Numbered from the stretch's first letter, positions 21,878 to 35,590 are shown. The stretch: 64,000 nucleotides of DNA from Zygnema cylindricum (GCA_037447655.1 JBBHKE010001278.1:1-64000), one strand, 5' to 3'. Numbers and translations: made by a program. The notes: generated by a model from the letters alone, not told the origin.

Positions 21878-22384
21878 AACAAGGATTTGACCTCTATTGG
21901 GACTGACACTTGGAAAGCACCGGAGAGGACCTTTTTCTTTTCTCTCTCTCCCCTCCCCCCCCCGGGTTGTTGTAGGATTCCAAGTTTTGTCTCTAGTTTT
22001 TTTGGAAATTATTCATTAGACAGGTTACAATTGGTGTAGTTTATTGTAAGTCACAAATTTAATCATCAATGTAGCAATATTTAAATATATAAATATATTA
22101 TATGAAGAATGCAATACACTAAGTCCCTGTCACAGGTACAGTTAACAATTTTTTTTTGTAGTTATTTTCAATAGCAATGAATTATTGTAGTGTCATTTTA
22201 CTTGACGGGAGATATTATCCTTTTACCTTAAATAGATCTTTAGTTTAGGAGATGGACAAAGCACTTTTCAGATGCGCGCTTAGAATCACACTATTTAATG
22301 CTGTGCCTCCAAGTGTATATAATGTTCTTGCACACTTGTACAAAAAACAAGTTTAAAACGGAGCTTGACCATGTACTTTGTCTT

Positions 22385-22550
22385 GCGTCTATTTCTATTT
22401 CTGTTTCCATTTCCTTTTCCATTTCCATTTCTGCTTCCGCTTCCGTTTCCGTTTCCTTTTCTCTTTCTGTTTCCGTTTCCGTTTCCATTTCCGTTTCTGT
22501 TTCTGTTTCTATTTCCATTTCTATTTCTGCTTTTCTTTCTTCTGTTTTCA
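22385..22550. repeat. Pyrimidine hexamer repeat (TTTCYR)n
   Basis: About 27 hexamer units such as TTTCCG, TTTCTG and TTCCAT. The strand bias is total, purine on the minus strand. The period of 6 keeps frames open on both strands; they are not genes. Confidence 0.85.
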
Positions 22551-23385
22551 TTGTTGTTTTTGACTCCAGTTTCTGCTATGATGTTAAGGTCTCTCTGACA
22601 ATCACGTTTGTCAACCCTAATCACGTTGTAAACGCGAAGAACTCGCAAGTTTTACCCTTCATAATAAAACAGTTGGTTTTACTTACAATGCACCTGTTTT
22701 GGAAAAATACAGGCAGCAGGTTTTGTATTTTTAGTAAATACAGGAGCTGTATTCTGAATATGGTTCCTATCTTCCATGTACCAATAATAAAAAGCTTCAT
22801 ACATTTTTTTTAAAGCTTGTTGTGTGGAACCTATTAGCACATTGGAGGTGATGTACAAGCAAATCAGAAAACGGACAAGCAATTTCGTACACTATATGTT
22901 GTGTAATTTGGATTCAAGCTCAATAAATTTATTTTTGCTTTACATGTGCAACATTTCATTAAATTTATTTTACCTGTCACGAACTAGGTTCTGACAGGCG
23001 CAGAAACTTAGCCCTGAGAGTATGGAATTTCATCCTTAGTAATATTTATTTATCATGCAGCGATTCATGGTGTACTGTAATATTTCAGAAGGTCTATTTC
23101 AGAGCGCCTTACCGTTGAATGTCACTTTCGACTTTTTTGTCTTGGGAGATGTCAAGTGGAGGTCCTTCGTTTAATAAAGTTCGATGTTGTACCTTCAATA
23201 CAACATTTCTCAAATAAGCATACTCAGAATTGTCCGACATTGAACAGTTACTATTGTGCTCTCTTTAACATCAGAAAACAATATCAAGTCATCATAAATG
23301 GTTGTTTCTTAAGCCTCCATTATCTTTGTATATATTAAAGTTTGGAGGGCGATCCCGACTCTTATATGGTTTCCAAAGTAGCTCT

Positions 23386-23416
<31 letters not shown>

Positions 23417-25056
23417 GGGGCCTTTTTTTTATTATTATTATTAGCCAAAAATATATTAGAATTACGTTTTGATAATTATGGGGGGGAATTTTGCCGGAGG
23501 ACGTAAAAGACAAGCCAATCAGTTAGAATTTTCACACGTGTGAGAACATGAATTGCAAATAAAGAAGGGAGAGAATGGAAGAGAGGGGGAAAACGTACTG
23601 TCTGAACTCGCCATGTCTCGTATGTCGCCGTCTCCCATCAAATGCGCCATGTGGCATGCTAACACTAACATTGTCAGGATGGCCTTCGAGGCCGCCATGG
23701 CTGTACACTCGCCACGTGGCAGCGATAAAAGACGTTTGTCACACGGCTCAAGTGAGCAATTTTCGTTTCTTCAATTTCGCTCGACACAATTTCAGATGCA
23801 GTCGATCTTTGGATTTATAGTCATTTTCACACGTGTGTAAGGTTCCGTACGAGATCGAGGAGAGTTTAAAGCACGACCCTGTGGAGGACTCGCCGTACAG
23901 TTTCACATTAATGCTGCCCCACTCGTGTGTGTATGTTTTCTTTTGTCGTTCGTGAATCTTTCTTTTGTTTGCTTACAATCAAAGGAGCTGTAATTTCCTT
24001 TCACATGTACTGTACTTGATACGATCCAAACTGTAATCCACTGATCATGACATGTGATTGTACTTTAATTTTGTCTTTTGTTTCCCTTTGGCGGCGTATT
24101 CACTCGCGTTGGCAAATATGGTGTCAGGGGCCCTACACAGCTTCGAATGGTCAGCCCTAAAAATGTACGATTTCATACGAATATTTAAAGGCTGTCGACT
24201 AAGCAAAAAAGCTTCCTTTGGAATAACTTTTGCAAACGTACTTTTTTCCTTGCATGTGCGAATCCTTGCGAATCTTTTTGTCGTTTTCGCATCCTCGAGT
24301 CTATTGGCTGCGCCCATTGGTCCAGTTTTCTGGTCACAAAAAGGTAGGTCGCGTGACACGGTAATCCTAAGAAACGCTCGTACGAAGGGTCCGTGATTGG
24401 ACGGCTTCACTGGAAACCCGGTGGACCTGCTAGTTTGTCAGGCGTGTGGATATTTAATATAAATAATAAAATTAAGCCATGTGGACGTTAGGGCTAGATT
24501 ACAAGCAAGCCAAGGATGTGTAGCACGTGTTGTCGTTTCTTGTGTGCAACAACAGCTGGACAAGTGTCTTTGCAAGTGCAAAATTTAACACGTAGCGTCC
24601 TCCTCATTGGTAGAGATCGTTCACCTTGTTTGTACGGATTGAAGGCATGTCCCGATGCACGGAATTTGTCATTTTTTACATTGTTACCTAGCGAAGTGAA
24701 CTTATGGCGTTAAGGGCCCTTTGTTAACGCAAAAAACAAACAAATCGCCCAATGTTATCGCGTCTTTCCTGCCATCGTTACATACGACAGACGTAACCTA
24801 GGGCTTTTCGTTACAACACCGATTTACCCTAAAGGACAAAAATAATTTGCCGATACGAGGATCGCAAGTCGCCAAAATTTTACACCCGAAGTCATTTCGT
24901 CGCTTCGCATTTAATGCAGTTTTGTCGTGAAGTGGCTCGACTTAGAGATCTCACGTAATCGTAGAGCGCGAAGAGATCCGATATCCCTCCTTTTCGTTTA
25001 ACTTTAGGTGGTGAAACCAGCTCACGAGGCGGTTAAAAGCTCAGTAACGCACGAAT
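22551..25056. other. Unassigned intergenic sequence
   Basis: Contains a TA-element right end (AGCGATTCATGGTG|TA) near 23060-23076 whose left partner was not found, and a 25-A tract at about 23392-23416. Open frames at 23553-23840 and 24045-24410 (both strands) show no domain or splice pattern. Confidence 0.35.
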
Positions 25057-25392
25057 AGTACTATAGCTCAAAAGTAGGCGTTTTATGGTAGGCCTTTGGT
25101 AGTCGCCAAGTTTGGTAAGTTGTGTTATGGGCTTTTCATGTGACCTTCTTAGATCGCTTCTTTGATCAGCGACCGTCCGATCGTCCGAATCTGACGGTCT
25201 AAATAAATTATACCACAAAACTCACAGAAATATTTTTTTTTGTTCAAATGTTTTTCAAAAGTCAGACATGACATTACATTCTCTATCGATTGTTGTGCAA
25301 TTCAAGAACTCAACCCTATTACTTAAAAAAAAAAAAAAACATTTTGCGACCAATAAAATATGGGTCTTAAGGTCATATTAAATTATTTATTG
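25057..25392 (-). mobile_element. Truncated copy of the 18647-19103 element
   Basis: In reverse orientation it repeats CCTACTTTTGAG, the ACACAACTTA / GATCAAAGAAGCGATC block and AATAGGGTTGAG of the first copy, but it lacks one TIR. Beyond the break both copies are followed by TTCAAAACGCATTTT. Confidence 0.6.
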
Positions 25393-25628
25393 TTTTTCAA
25401 AACGCATTTTAAGAACAATTTGAGAGCATACAATAAGTAGAAGCGGAAATTGAGTTGAAAAATTATTTTTTTAATAATAGCTTCACGCGTAATATTAAAA
25501 GGGATAGCATGGTAGGCCAGTGTGAGGCAAACATATTACATGTGGAAAGTCATTACTACTTGAATGACTTGCTTGAATCTAATAGCCTGAGTCGTTATCT
25601 GGCTCTGCTTATATATACTATTTCAACT

Positions 25629-26825
25629 TCGGCGAAACTTCGAGACCTCATTGGCCAAAGGTATCTTGAGATCGAAAAGCTAAATAGATAGTCGGACTCA
25701 AGTTATATATATGATGGGGCTGACCCATTGGCCGGTCAAACCCAATATAGATTCACCCCTGTGAAGAAAAAACACTTTCTGTGTGCTCAGTTCCACCACA
25801 GAATGCAAAGTTAGAATATGAGATTTGGACACATTCACCCACTTTGACTTTCCCTTAGAAATGCAGCCACCCTGGAAGACAAAAACTCTGACCGACTACA
25901 CCTCGTGTAGCGTGGACTCCCTTGAGTCCGCAGCAAAAAGAATCACCGAAAATGGTCAAGTAAATTGATAATTATAGCTGACCAAAGTTAGCCATTTATA
26001 CAAGGTGCTCTCTTAGAGAGAGGGTCATATCTTCCAAATTTTTCTAAGTCCTATCTCCCTCTAAAACTCTATCTACTGAAGTACGGCACCAATTAAAACA
26101 CTGTGTCGTACAGAAAAGTACAGGTGTCGGTGTACTTTATGTACGGTCATAGTACGACATGGTCAAAATGTTAACACGTGTCATATCCGGATTCGTTTCC
26201 GTAATCCCCGGAGTTGCCGCAATCCAATGTAGTGTTGCCACGTGTCACTCAATGTGGCTGTGATCGCAAACCGCCAAAATCGTACTCCGCGATCTCGGCA
26301 TCCTTCGAGGCCGTCCGATCAAATTTGGATTTCAATCGTGGCCGTCATAAAGACTTGCGCGGTATTCTTTTCGGCGTCAAACAAACTGCGCGGTATTTAT
26401 TTCGTATCCGTACCGTACGTCGTACTTAACACAACTGTTTCTATGCATTATGCATATAGTTCTAGTTAAATGAATTAGTATTATTGTAACTATTTAAATT
26501 AATATCATACCCCGTACACTCTATCATATAATTTAGACTATCTGGATAAGGTTACCGTCTATTGCGGGTGTGACGAATTGCAGGTACCAGGATCAAATCT
26601 TGGCTATGTCAAAACTCCCTTTTAGAGAAAACCAAAAACCTTATAAAACAATTGTTTGTCTCTCTCTAGACAGCACATGCAGCCATGGCTAACTCCTCCT
26701 CCAGTCTTTAGTGACTGCGACAAGTGTGGGGACTTGAGTGAGGAGTTAGAGGCAGACTGTCAATATCTACTATTTTGCTTTTTTTTTTGCAATCTCTAGA
26801 CATAGAAAATACTTGAATTCCAACA
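25629..26825 (-). mobile_element. Solo copia LTR (minus orientation), target duplication CAACT
   Basis: Aligns along its length with the solo LTR at 8286-9528 (shared TTTCTGTGTGCTCAGTTCC, GGACTCCCTTGAGTCC). Right end CCAACA; CAACT at 25624-25628 and 26826-26830. The left terminus (TCGGCGAAACT) has drifted from TGAAACT. The tRNA-like stem lies at 26587-26603, preceded by CTGGATAAGG near 26542. Confidence 0.75.
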
Positions 26826-26830
26826 CAACT

Positions 26831-27604
26831 AAGTTCTTTGTACTTAATTATCTTGCATATTAATGATATTTTGCGGTTTCGGTTTATTTAGCGTATAAGT
26901 ATATGTTATTTCTGTGCTAATTGACCCATTTAGTGTAAAAGTCTATTGTAATATGGTATCGAACACAAAATACAGTGAAAGTATACGTTAATATGGGGTT
27001 GATATGTAAAATAAACCATAAAATATACTTCATCATTGAATAAAATAGAATAAAACAACAACATTTGGCGTTGGTGATATTTGGGGGGAGGAAAGGCCAA
27101 ATGCGGACTGACCCCAAAAAACAAGATCTGTTTTAGACGAATCAAAACGAACCGTTTTTTTTTTCCTGTCAGATCTGACCCTTACTCTCTCATTTTGACA
27201 AATTTTCTATCGATTCACCAAGAAGCAGGCGAAAGCTCCACCTTTCATCCATGGATTCCATATTAGGGACGCCATCGATCCCTTTCTACTTCCCTTTTTT
27301 CACGACATCTATATTTCTCACCCCCCTCCCCTCACCCTTCCAATATGCCCCTCGGTTTCTCCCTCACTTTTTATCTCTCGCAATCTTCATCATCTCATTC
27401 TTTCCTCTCACTAATCTCCTCTCCTCCCTATCAACTTGCCTTTTCTTCTTCCACCCACCCGTCTCCTCCATTTCCCCCTAAATCTATGGTGAATATCGCT
27501 CCCTCTCTCGGTTTGCGTGTCCTTGTTCCTAGCCATATTCCTCGCCTCCCCATCCCCCCCTCGGTATGCCCTTCGCCAGTCACGTGGACCTCTGTTGTTA
27601 CAAG
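26831..27604. other. Unassigned, with a long pyrimidine-rich tract
   Basis: From about 27260 to 27570 the plus strand is C/T-rich and gives open frames of Ser/Pro/Leu/Phe composition only. No gene called. Confidence 0.4.
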
Positions 27605-28410
27605 GCACGGCTTGCTTGAGCCTCTGGGATAACATTGGTCTGACTCCCTTCCTTTAGACACAACTGCCACCCTGGGAGGCAATACTTTTTATTGACTACA
27701 CCCCTTTGTAGTTTGGACTCCTTTGATCTCGGAGAAAAAAAAATGCTCAAAACGCCCAATCAGGCGATTTATTATGAAGAGGCAAAAATGCCTGTTTGTA
27801 TAGAAGCTCTTTCAGAGAGAAGCGACTACCTACAGAAATTGCTAAGTCCTTAATCCTACTCTAAACCACTGTATACTAATGTACAACACCAATCACAACA
27901 CCAATCACAAGACTGTATCGTACAAGAAGGTACTGGCCTCGTGGTACCTTATGTACAGCCAAGGTACGGCATAGCCATGGTGAGAACGCCTATCAATTTA
28001 AGACTTACCCTGATGCTCTCTGAAAATTCCGCTTTGGACTTATGCTGCACCACATGTCGCCCAATGATGAAACGTTCATAAACCGCCAAGAAAACCATTG
28101 CTTGATGTCGGCTTGAATGAAAACCATTCGATCCAAATTGGATTTTAATGTCCGCCGTTGAAAAAAAATGTCTGATTTATTTGTTAAGTGCGGTACGGGC
28201 GTGCATACGAAATTCTTCCGGTTTTGAATGTGCTATTTCTTCTAATCCTAGTTAATTGGTTTAGTCTCCATGAAAATCTTTGATTAGCTAGCGAACCCTA
28301 TATATCCTAGCAAATGTCCTAGACTAAAGGACAAGGCTGTCGGTTATTCTAGCGAACTGTAGGGACCTGGATCAATACCTAGTTGGTGGGTAATCCTTTT
28401 GGTACGATGT
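27605..28410 (-). mobile_element. Partial copia LTR (minus orientation)
   Basis: Shares the LTR block order: CCACCCTGG, then GACTACACCCCTTTGTAG, then GGACTCCTTTG, and further right CCTGGATCAATACCTAG (28366-28382). The sequence stops where LTR A begins at 28411, so element A probably inserted into it, after CGATG. The left edge is approximate. Confidence 0.6.
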
Positions 28411-28541
28411 GTTGAAATATGTGATTTCTTTGTGTATTTTATAGGTTGCTTATCAGACATAACAAAATGGTTAGAAGGCAACTGGGCTTTAACCTCTCTC
28501 TCTCTTTTTGAGCTCCATACTTGTTGTAGTCACTGATGACC

Positions 28542-28580
<39 letters not shown>

Positions 28581-29508
28581 TAGATCTATCGCTAACTTAG
28601 CAACCCAGAAAAGACAGTAGAGAGAGAGAGATAGAGATCCATGGATACCTTAGCAACCCAGAGAAGACAGTAGAGAGTCTAAATAAGACTATACCAAAAT
28701 GTATTACGGACCGGCTAGGTATTGAACCTCGTCCCTACCGTTTGCCAAAATAGCCGGCAACCTTGTCCTATAGTCAAGGACCTTTGTTGGGATATATAGG
28801 GTTCGATAGCTCTTTAAAGATTTACAATCCAGCTACACCGATTAACTAGTTTTACAGGAAATTGTACATAGAAAGTGCAAAAACATTTCATATGTCTACT
28901 GACACATCACTAAATAAATCGGACGTTTTCTTTTCAAAGACTGATATAAACAATCACATCGAATTAGACGGATGCTATTGAAGCCAATATCGCACAATGG
29001 CATTTTTGGCGGTTTATGGATCGTTCGTCACCGGGTGACACTTGGCGCAACATAATTGGGATACGAAATTTCCAAAGAGCATCATGACGAGTCCTAAAAA
29101 GACAAACGTCCCCGCCATAGCTATGACGTACCCTGACCATACAAAAGGCACATCAGGGACTATTACTTTCTTGTATGGTACATTCTTGTGATTGGTGTAG
29201 TACATCACAATGGTGGGGTTTAGAGAGGGTTTAGGACTTAGTAAAATCTTAGATAGCCGCCTCTCTCTCATAGAGCTACTATACAAATAGGCATCTTAGC
29301 CTCTTGATAATTAATCGCATGGTTGGACGTTTTTAAGCAATTCCTTTTGCATAGGGCTCAACGGAGTTCAACGTTCACAGGGGTGAAGGTAGAGTCTTTG
29401 TTTGTCAGGGTGACAATATTTCAGAGAGAAAAGAGGGCATTCTAAATTATCCTAGAAGCTTCGGTCAAGCAGCAAATTCTGTGCACCTATGGAGGTCACA
29501 AAATAGCA
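28411..29508 (+). repeat. 5' LTR of copia element A
   Basis: Begins TGTTGAAATATGTGATTTC and ends GGAGGTCACAAAATAGCA, matching the LTR termini of elements B and C, with CATACTTGTTGTAGTCACTG in the shared position. Contains a GA microsatellite (28545-28582) and a 50-bp-scale duplication (AGCAACCCAGAAAAGACAG twice). An antisense tRNA-like arm (TATTGAACCTCG) lies near 28718. Confidence 0.7.
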
Positions 29509-29512
29509 TTTT

Positions 29513-32500
29513 ATGGGCCTACCCTCTAGGGTACTCATATTCAATGGAACAGGGTTCATTTATTAGGAAAGAATGACGATAAGAGCATTGTGTAAAAAAC
29601 GGTATTGGGGAATAGTGAGCGGAGAAGTGAGTCGTCCATCTCTAAGGACTCCAGCAAGATTTGGCGGAGTCAGATTTTGAGGAACATCACCTGCTCCAAC
29701 GAAAGAAGCAGATGAAGGGGAGAGTAGTGTGTGGGAGAAAAGGAAGGAGCCAACTACTTTTAGTGCTCCATCTATAGATACACCGGTGGTAAAAAATGAG
29801 GTGAATGATTCTCAAACATAGGACTTTAAAGATATGGCAGCAAGGCACTTCATTTTGATGCATCTCACTCAGGGTTTGGCAACATCTCACCTACACATCA
29901 TGGCGGCCGCAAGTCTGTGGATGACATTGGTGGATATTTATAGGAGCGCTACCATTCAAGAGCAATAGCTTGTTGAACAAAAGCTGAGTGCATATTCTTA
30001 CAAAGGGGGGAGGATGTTATAATATTGCAATGATCTTGCAGCTTTGTATATGGAGTTGGAGAGTGCTAGTTGGACAAGAACCACTAAAGCAAAGGTCAAC
30101 ACCCTGATCATAAAGTTACGAGACTATTACGAGAATGTGGTCAACCGTGTGTAGGATCTTGATGACAGCGTATGGATCTGGAGCTCCGTTGTCAAAATGA
30201 TCCTTGTCCGAGAGAACACCATTGAGATCCGAAGTGGAGCAAAGTGCCTCCAAGCTCTGGCAGTCAGGACAGATCGGTGGAACAAGGATCTAAAGAAACC
30301 ATATTATTGGCAGAGGTGTTAATCAGCATGAAGTACCAAGGACTTCGAAAGGACTCCCATTTTTGCAAGAAACCTGGTCACTACACGGTAGAGTGCCCCG
30401 AGCTGACAAATCTAAGGCGCAAGGGCAGCTATACAGGTGGTGTTGCCCATAGCCATTTTCAGCCATGGATTTACCCTCGGAAGCACCACAGACTACCCAA
30501 AAACAGCCTACTTTGAATCAACACAGAATTCTACAGAAATATCAAAACAAGCTGAAACTTCAAACACAAATATTTTCTAGGCTACAAAATCACCTCACAA
30601 AGTTTCAGACTAAAATAATGAACAGAGTGATCACATCATCTGGTCAAAGTTGCAGAAAAACAGTCTGCCAGAACTTTGATAAAACCGGCCAGCTTCACAA
30701 TGAAGTAAAACACAGACCAGGCACACAATAGGCCTGAAAATCTGTATCAATGTAAAAAATACAAGGAGGAACATACATGCAAAATTTAATATAAATTTGC
30801 CAACAGATCTGAGAGATATACTCAGACAAAATTACCAAAAATGACCATAAACAAGTTTTTGGTACAGAAAGTTCCTATGTCTTAAAATGACTAAGTCCTA
30901 CAAATATAAACTAGAGCTCACTACTAAACGTACGGAGGCATACCAGCGGTACGCTATCTACCAGCTACCTCAATTAATGTTAATATACCCGAATACTTCA
31001 AGGTATGTCAAAATGAGTAAAAGTACACTAATAACTAATTCACAAAAAGACAAAACAATGTTTAACCAAATATTTACACCGACAACAAAATCGTATGCTG
31101 AGTCATTGCGTGTAAGTCAACAAGACTCCACGAATCTCGTAAAACAATCCGAGCCGTCCAAAAATAGATATTGTGTGATTGACGCGATTTCGCGTCACCA
31201 CTGCTTGAAAAATACCGGCGGCCTTTGTCCGCCGTCCGTCGCTCTTGTTCGGCACCTTCGATGTCGCGCCACGTAATCCCAAATTCTACTTGACGAAACG
31301 ACGTCAAACCATCCAAATTTGTCCGTACCGAAATTACGTACTTCGCCATAAATTACACTTACCAATTTTAAGTACTCCTGTAAAATAGGATTCTTTGTAC
31401 CGTCGCGTCCTTTTCCATAAATGCCACCTGTCGCATTATGTTTCGTACGTGCGACGTACCATTTCAATCTCTTCGAATATTTTACGTCGGATCGCGTCGC
31501 AATCCGCCGTTCATTTCTTAACGCATTCCGCGCCACTCAATTACTCCATCACGTCCCATTAATTTTACTCATACATTTACTCCCCCAATCCACAAATCCA
31601 TTCGAAACTCCATTTGTATAACCACATTACTTCCGATAATAACATACGCACGAAACGTCGTGTGCGCACAAAATGTCGCGTACGCACGAAACTAACATTT
31701 CATAACAACAGGTGGATCCTCTAGAGGGAAGAAAAGGCACTCGTGACAACACAAGTGAACGGAGTGCCCGGAGAGGAAGAGTTTCCGGATGAGGATGACG
31801 ATGATCTTCTCCTCAATGAGATTTTGGAGGAGACAAAGATCCCACGGAAGCAAGAGTGTGCGATTGGAGCTATCTAAGAAGCTGTAGAAGAAGGTTCGAT
31901 CATAGACTCAAATGCCTCAATGCATATGTGCCTTGAAAAAAATTGTTTACAAAGCTAAGGAAGATTCCCACCGTAGAGATAGAATACGGGGACGGGAGAG
32001 TAGTGACTACTAATTTAGTGGGATCAGTAGATATGGAAGTACTAGTGGAAGGTCATACGTTCATAGTTACTTTTTCAAAGGTGCTTTACATACCTCAGTT
32101 GAGTGAGAATCTTATCTCAACTTATGTTTTGGATGACAATGACTTTGAGACCTATACTAGAGAAGGAGTCTTTACAGCTAAGCATGATGACGAAGTCTAC
32201 TTTAGAGTTGAAAAGGGTAGCCAATGAATGTTTAAGCTAAACCTGAGTAATGAAAAGAAGAGGGCTTACTATGTTGGTGTTTTTCATATGATGATATGGC
32301 ACAAACCCTTGGGTCATGTGAATCTAGACAGATTGAAAGAAATGAAAAGGTAGGGAGTAGTGGAAGGTGTTGAGTTTGGAGACAATGAAATGACGAGTGA
32401 TTGTGGCGGATGTGCTCAAGGTAAGGCCCACAGATTGCCCTTTCCCAAATGTGCTACTTATAAAGGAGAGAAAGTCTTGGATCTGGTTCACACAAATATT

Positions 32501-34436
32501 TGCGGACCGGCCTTAGTGCCATCATTGGGAGGGTAACTGATGATTGGTCTAGATACTAAAGGGTTTATTTTCTTGAGTCAAATTCTGAGGCACCTTTATA
32601 CTTTAAAGAGTACAAAGCTTGGAGTAAAAAACTGCATGGGACTCTTATTAGCAGAATCAAAAGTGATAATGGGGGGGGGGGGGGGTACACATCAAATCAG
32701 TTTGAAGACTTCTTGAAAGATAAAGGAGTGCAACACCAAAAGACAATTCGAAATAATCCAAAACAAAATGGTGTGGCTAAAAGGTTGAACAGAACTTTAA
32801 GAGATAGTGCCCGAAGTATGCTGACAGATAAGAAAATAGGAAGACGCTTTGGGCAGAAGGTATGAATTGTGCAAAGTATATTAAAAATAGAGTTCTTACC
32901 TCAGCTGTCAAAGGGAAAACATCGTATGAGAGATGGGTTGGTAGGAAACCAAATGTGTCTCATCTAAAGGTGTTTCGAAGTCAAGTGTATAGTTTGAACA
33001 CTAACAAATCTGATAGAAAACTAGATGTTCGGGAAAAACTTGGATACCCAGTGAGGTATGATGAAGATGCCTAAGGATATTGAGTGTATGATCTAGGAAA
33101 GCAAGACATTATTGTGGTGAAACATCTAGTGGTGATGGTGAAGGAAATCAATAGATCCCTTCAAGTATTTAAAAACAATAAAAGTTAGATTTGAATCAGA
33201 AAGTGAAATGAATTCAGATCTGCCTGACAGCAATATAAATCAACATAAATCAACAGATCATAATAGATTCATAAGAAACTCATACTAAAAGAGAACCACT
33301 TTTGGATTCAAAAATCCCAGCTCACTCAGAGGAAGAGGAATTGGAACCAGAATCTATAGACAAGGGAGCAGATGAAGTGATTTGGAGAAACCCAAGATTA
33401 CCATCCATTCGTGCCTCTGAGTTTGAGGGAGGACAAAAGAGTAGGAAGAGGTTGCAAGAAAAATCTGGCAGTTCACAAGGTAACAAAAATGTCACTCCCG
33501 GATAAACCACAGACTGACTCATACAATCCAGGGCGGGATAGATGGATTAGAGCCATCAATGATGAGATGACTTCCATTATGGAAGCCAATACATGGGAAT
33601 TAGTGGATTGTCCTCTAGACAGACAACAAATTGGATGCAAATGGGTGTTTAAATTGAAACAGAACCCAGACAATATAATTGAGAGGCATAATGCCAGATT
33701 AGTAACAAAAGGTTTCACCCAAAAAGAGGGAAATTATTATGATGAGACCTTTGCACCGATTGTACGATTTCCCTCGGTAGGTGCAACATTCCTTAGTCTA
33801 GCGGCAGCGGAAGACATGGAGATTTATCAAATGGATTTTAAAACTGCCTTTCTCAATGGTGAGCTAAAGTAAGAGATTTTCATGAGACAGCCTGAAGGCT
33901 TTGTGGAGGAAGGAGAGGAGAGTAAAGTCTACAGACTGATTAAATTAAATCTTTGTATAGAGCGAAACAGGCCCCTAGACAATGGAATAAGAAACTTGAT
34001 GAATTCTTAACAAATCTTTGATATGTCAAAATCAGCTCTTACCATTCAATTTACATGTTTGAGGATGAGGAGGGAGAGATTTTTATTGTATTACATGTAG
34101 ATGATTTGATGGTTTTGAGTAAGTCCATGGAAAAAACTAATACGTTAAAGAAAGATTTAAGGAGCAGATTTGACATGAAAGATTTAGGGGAGGCAAAATA
34201 CATCATAGGATTTCAAATGGAAAGAGATAAAAGGAAAAGCATAATCGGATTAACTCAAAAGGAGGTAATCGGAAACATGTTAGAATAGTTTGAAATAGAT
34301 AAGGCAAACAATTGTACAACTCCCACGGACTTGAAAAAAGTAAGTGATTGGAGTGTAGAAAGAGGTGTAATTATCCTTAATGAGGAAATGAGTCCAGATG
34401 AGAGACAGTTTATGAAGTTAATTCCTTACAAATAGG
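29513..34436 (+). pseudogene. Copia gag-pol of element A
   Basis: The gag ATG is 4 nt after the LTR and reads MGLPSRVLIFNGTGFIY before a stop. The gag continues to a zinc knuckle at about 30360-30395 (FCKKPGHYTVEC, first Cys lost). After the inserted LTR come protease (IIDSNASMHMC, where the usual active-site Gly of DSG is Asn), the integrase zinc region (HKPLGHVN, CGGCAQGKA), and integrase with VHTNICGP in place of the expected H-T/S-D, DDWSR, and KSDNGG followed by an expanded G-run at 32666-32684. RT has WVFKLKQNPDN (about 33640), QMDFKTAFLNGELK (about 33828) and HVDDLMVLSKS (about 34096). Multiple stops and frameshifts. Confidence 0.85.
30441..31710. mobile_element. Solo LTR of a different family inserted in element A, target duplication GGTGG
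   Basis: Starts TGTTGCCC, ends ATAACAACA; GGTGG precedes (30436-30440) and follows (31711-31715). The copia reading resumes after it at the Lys/Glu-rich linker. 1270 bp with no coding content. It does not share the hairpins of the copia LTRs described here. Near its right end GCACGAAACGTCG-type motifs repeat. Confidence 0.82.
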
Positions 34437-35590
34437 TGACAATGCTCAACATTGAATGTGTAGAGACTCGCGCCTTTCACTTTTAACAACTCCAAAACTG
34501 AAGTAGACTTGTAAAAACTGCCTACTGTTTGCTCTTCAATATTAGGTGTGAGTTCCAATATTAGGTGTGAATTCCAGTGCTCGAGCTAAAAAACATTCGC
34601 ATCCTTTTGCTAAACTGCAGACGCTATGTTCTTGTGTAGGAAAAAAATTGTTATGAAGCTCTTTTTTTGACAAATACAAAGCCCTAACTTCTCTCACTGG
34701 TTCGGCAAGCGTCTTTGAGACCGCTGAATTCAAAATGAGATCTTGGAGCTTTCCACCCCTTGAAGAAAGACTAAGTATGTCGACACAACGGGAATAGGAC
34801 ATCGATCCATGGAGTTAGGGCTGTTTTTTTCCTTGAAGACTTTTTTGGCTTATGTTTTCGCCACGTATGTAGCTGATGTTCACAAATTTAACTTGAAAAG
34901 TTATAATGAAAATCGAAGGGAAACGAAAGGATGAAGGAACAGACTAGGTATCTTTCGAGTTGTCCCGGTTGGTGAGAGTGGTGAGAGTCGTATTTTATAC
35001 CCAAAAAGGTGTAACTCTCACCATTTGCAAGATACCGCCCGGGTACCTTACATTTAGCCTTATGGTTTTTTAGTGGTTGTGTGTTTTTTTTATAAATAAA
35101 AGCACAAGTGAGAAAAAAAACCTAAACATATTAATAAACACGACGTCCGCGCGGCGCGTCGTAAAACGGAATGAAAGGGGGGCGACGTGGACTCGTGCAC
35201 CGCCTCCTCTCACCGCTCTCACCATTTGTCCGTAGCGCGAAAATTGCAAGATTCAGAGGTGTCCATTATCAAGTCAAAACGCGGTGAATTTATGCGTTAT
35301 AATAGAGTAATAAACAAACCCCAAAAGGTAGATACAGACATTACAAGAGACCAAAGTCCATTAAGAGACCAAAAGGAGTCAAAAACATTGTAATAGACCA
35401 AGGGTCAACTCCAAACTGCTTGGCGGATACATTTTTGGCAACTCGACAAATCATAGAAAACATAAGCATCGAAAAAATAACAACTCTGGAAAACCATTAT
35501 ATGTTGTCATGAGAAGATATTGGTTAACAGACGATATAAAAACTGGTGACTACAAATTTACAAAACAGTCTTCCACAGTTGCTCTTCCAG
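34437..35590. other. Unassigned sequence between element A and the phosphatase gene
   Basis: Includes CTCACCATTTG motifs near 35018 and 35220 and a GC-rich patch at 35140-35240. No exon recognised. The terminator of the phosphatase transcript probably lies here. Confidence 0.35.

Larger units (their letters stand above)
28411..34436 (+). mobile_element. Copia element A, 3'-truncated and decayed
   Basis: 5' LTR plus gag, protease, integrase and most of RT. The coding region ends abruptly after the segment corresponding to IPYRQV (about 34436), so RNase H, polypurine tract and 3' LTR are missing. Interrupted by a solo LTR at 30441-31710. Confidence 0.8.

Noticed and set aside
22291-22813. Open frames on both strands rich in Glu/Thr or Ser/Val/Phe
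   Set aside because: By-products of the hexamer repeat; no sequence outside the repeat supports a protein.
27345-27632. 95-codon Ser/Pro-rich frame
   Set aside because: Lies in a pyrimidine-rich tract and runs into an LTR; no domain or splice evidence.
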